Below are positions 63,458 to 64,000 of a stretch of DNA of 64,000 nt, piece after piece. The translations under genes were made by a program, and so were the position numbers. This DNA comes from Variovorax sp. OK212 (GTDB lineage: Bacteria; Pseudomonadota; Gammaproteobacteria; Burkholderiales; Burkholderiaceae_C), in contig NZ_FOLP01000006.1 in NCBI RefSeq assembly GCF_900112425.1, positions 248,001 through 312,000 of the forward strand, written 5' to 3'. Numbering within the stretch: the stretch's first letter is position 1; each line of letters begins with the position of its first letter. Below the pieces are notes generated by a model. The model searched no databases. It had not been told where the DNA came from and worked only from the letters and a program-made list of their open reading frames with translations.

Positions 63458-64000
63458 TCAGTACCCGATGGTGTAGCGCTGGCGCGGGTGCGCCGGCTTT
63501 TCGAGCTCGTCGATGAACGCGATCGCGTAGTCCTCGAAGGTGATCCAGCTGCGGCCTTCGGCGCTCACCAGCAGGTCGTCCTTGCCCAGGCGGAACTTGC
63601 CCGTGCGCTCGCCGTTGACGAACTCGGCGGAAGGCGACAGGAAGGTCCAGTCGAGTTCCTTCTCGTTGCGCAGCGCGTCCAGGAACACGCCGCCGGCCGA
63701 GGCTTCGGCGCGGTAGGCATCGGGGAAGTTCGGCGTGTCGATCACCTTCAGGCCGGGCGCGGCGAACAGGCTGCCGGCGCCGCCGACCACCAGCAGGCGC
63801 TTCACGCCCGCGCGCCTGGCCGGCTCGACGATGGCCGCGGGCGGCACGGTGGCGAAGTGCGCGGCGCTGAACACGGCGTCGTGGCCGGCCAGGGCTTTCT
63901 CGAGCGCGGGGCCGTCGAGCACGTCGAGGTCGACGGCCTTCACGTTGGCGCGGTCCGCCAGCTTGGCGCTGGCCTTGCGGGCGATGGCCGTGACGGTGTG
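63458..64000 (-). CDS. NAD(P)-binding oxidoreductase (atypical SDR), N-terminus beyond the window
   Basis: 181 residues visible, starting in HTVTAIARKASAKLADRANV; the Rossmann GxxGxxG start lies past base 64000. The central VFSAAHFATVPPAAIVEPARRAGVKRLLVVGGAGSLF (two parts) and LDWTFLSPSAEFV match the NmrA/YwnB-like atypical short-chain dehydrogenase group (NAD(P)H-binding family). The C-terminal ITFEDYAIAFIDELEKP is also typical. An internal ATG at 63943 is not the real start. Substrate unknown. Confidence 0.85.
   Translation of the reverse strand, partial: HTVTAIARKASAKLADRANVKAVDLDVLDGPALEKALAGHDAVFSAAHFATVPPAAIVEPARRAGVKRLLVVGGAGSLFAAPGLKVIDTPNFPDAYRAEASAGGVFLDALRNEKELDWTFLSPSAEFVNGERTGKFRLGKDDLLVSAEGRSWITFEDYAIAFIDELEKPAHPRQRYTIGY

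Overview
The window is high-GC (roughly two thirds G+C in most genes) and reads as a chromosomal segment of a betaproteobacterium, most likely a Variovorax-like member of the Comamonadaceae. That placement is an inference from gene content: a tctCBA-tctDE tripartite tricarboxylate system, an extracellular PHB depolymerase, the tig-clpP-clpX-lon order, a glyT-cysT-leu tRNA cluster and hpnCDE. No plasmid, prophage, IS element or CRISPR array was seen.

Layout. 1-5007: two-component system tctDE (minus; the kinase runs off the left edge) divergent from the transporter genes tctCBA. 5139-11755: a minus-strand tetR-OMF-MFP-RND efflux operon with an operator-like palindrome before tetR. 11830-16514: a Kef-type antiporter, a PAS/AAA+/Fis sigma-54 activator, a DUF4272 protein, a small secreted protein and a mini HNH protein. 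16600-25134: a sigma-54-type promoter followed by an ABC binding protein, a PHB depolymerase, livGFHM, an alpha/beta hydrolase and a DUF1993 protein. 25277-29946: redox, methyltransferase, ferrochelatase, HAD, NIPSNAP and LysE-type housekeeping genes. 29947-31960: a visibly lower-GC patch with the C-terminal remnant of a filamentous-haemagglutinin/CdiA-like polymorphic toxin and a candidate secreted partner. 31961-35800: squalene genes hpnC-hpnD-unknown-hpnE. 35873-42326: kup, then a second RND pump with a good promoter overlapped by a palindrome. 42428-50211: tRNA-Leu(UAG), a TPR membrane protein, tig-clpP-clpX-lon and the tRNA cluster Gly-Cys-Leu. 50232-64000: an MFS transporter, a DUF3616-like lipoprotein behind a PHO-box-like site, murI, class I fumarase, proVWX, class II fumarase and an NAD(P)-binding oxidoreductase cut by the right edge.

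How genes work together. The most coherent module is 13135-25134. A sigma-54 activator sits about 2 kb upstream of a -24/-12 promoter that heads an operon pairing a secreted PHB depolymerase with an amphipathic-solute (Liv-type) ABC importer and a cytoplasmic hydrolase. This suggests scavenging of polyester breakdown products.

The most unusual observation is inside that operon. The livG/livF junction holds three tandem hairpin-repeat copies and the livF/livH junction holds one. Each copy is read as a complete 47-53 codon ORF joined to its neighbours by ATGA stop/start overlaps. Translational coupling therefore appears to run unbroken from livG through the repeats to livF, and from livF to livH.

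Other points worth attention: the toxin remnant with a frameshift in its pretoxin motif, an unrecognised gene locked into the squalene operon, a sigma-32-like promoter embedded in the tig-clpP hairpin, and terminator-like hairpins inside the tRNA cluster. All motif and family calls were made by reading; no search or folding program was run.
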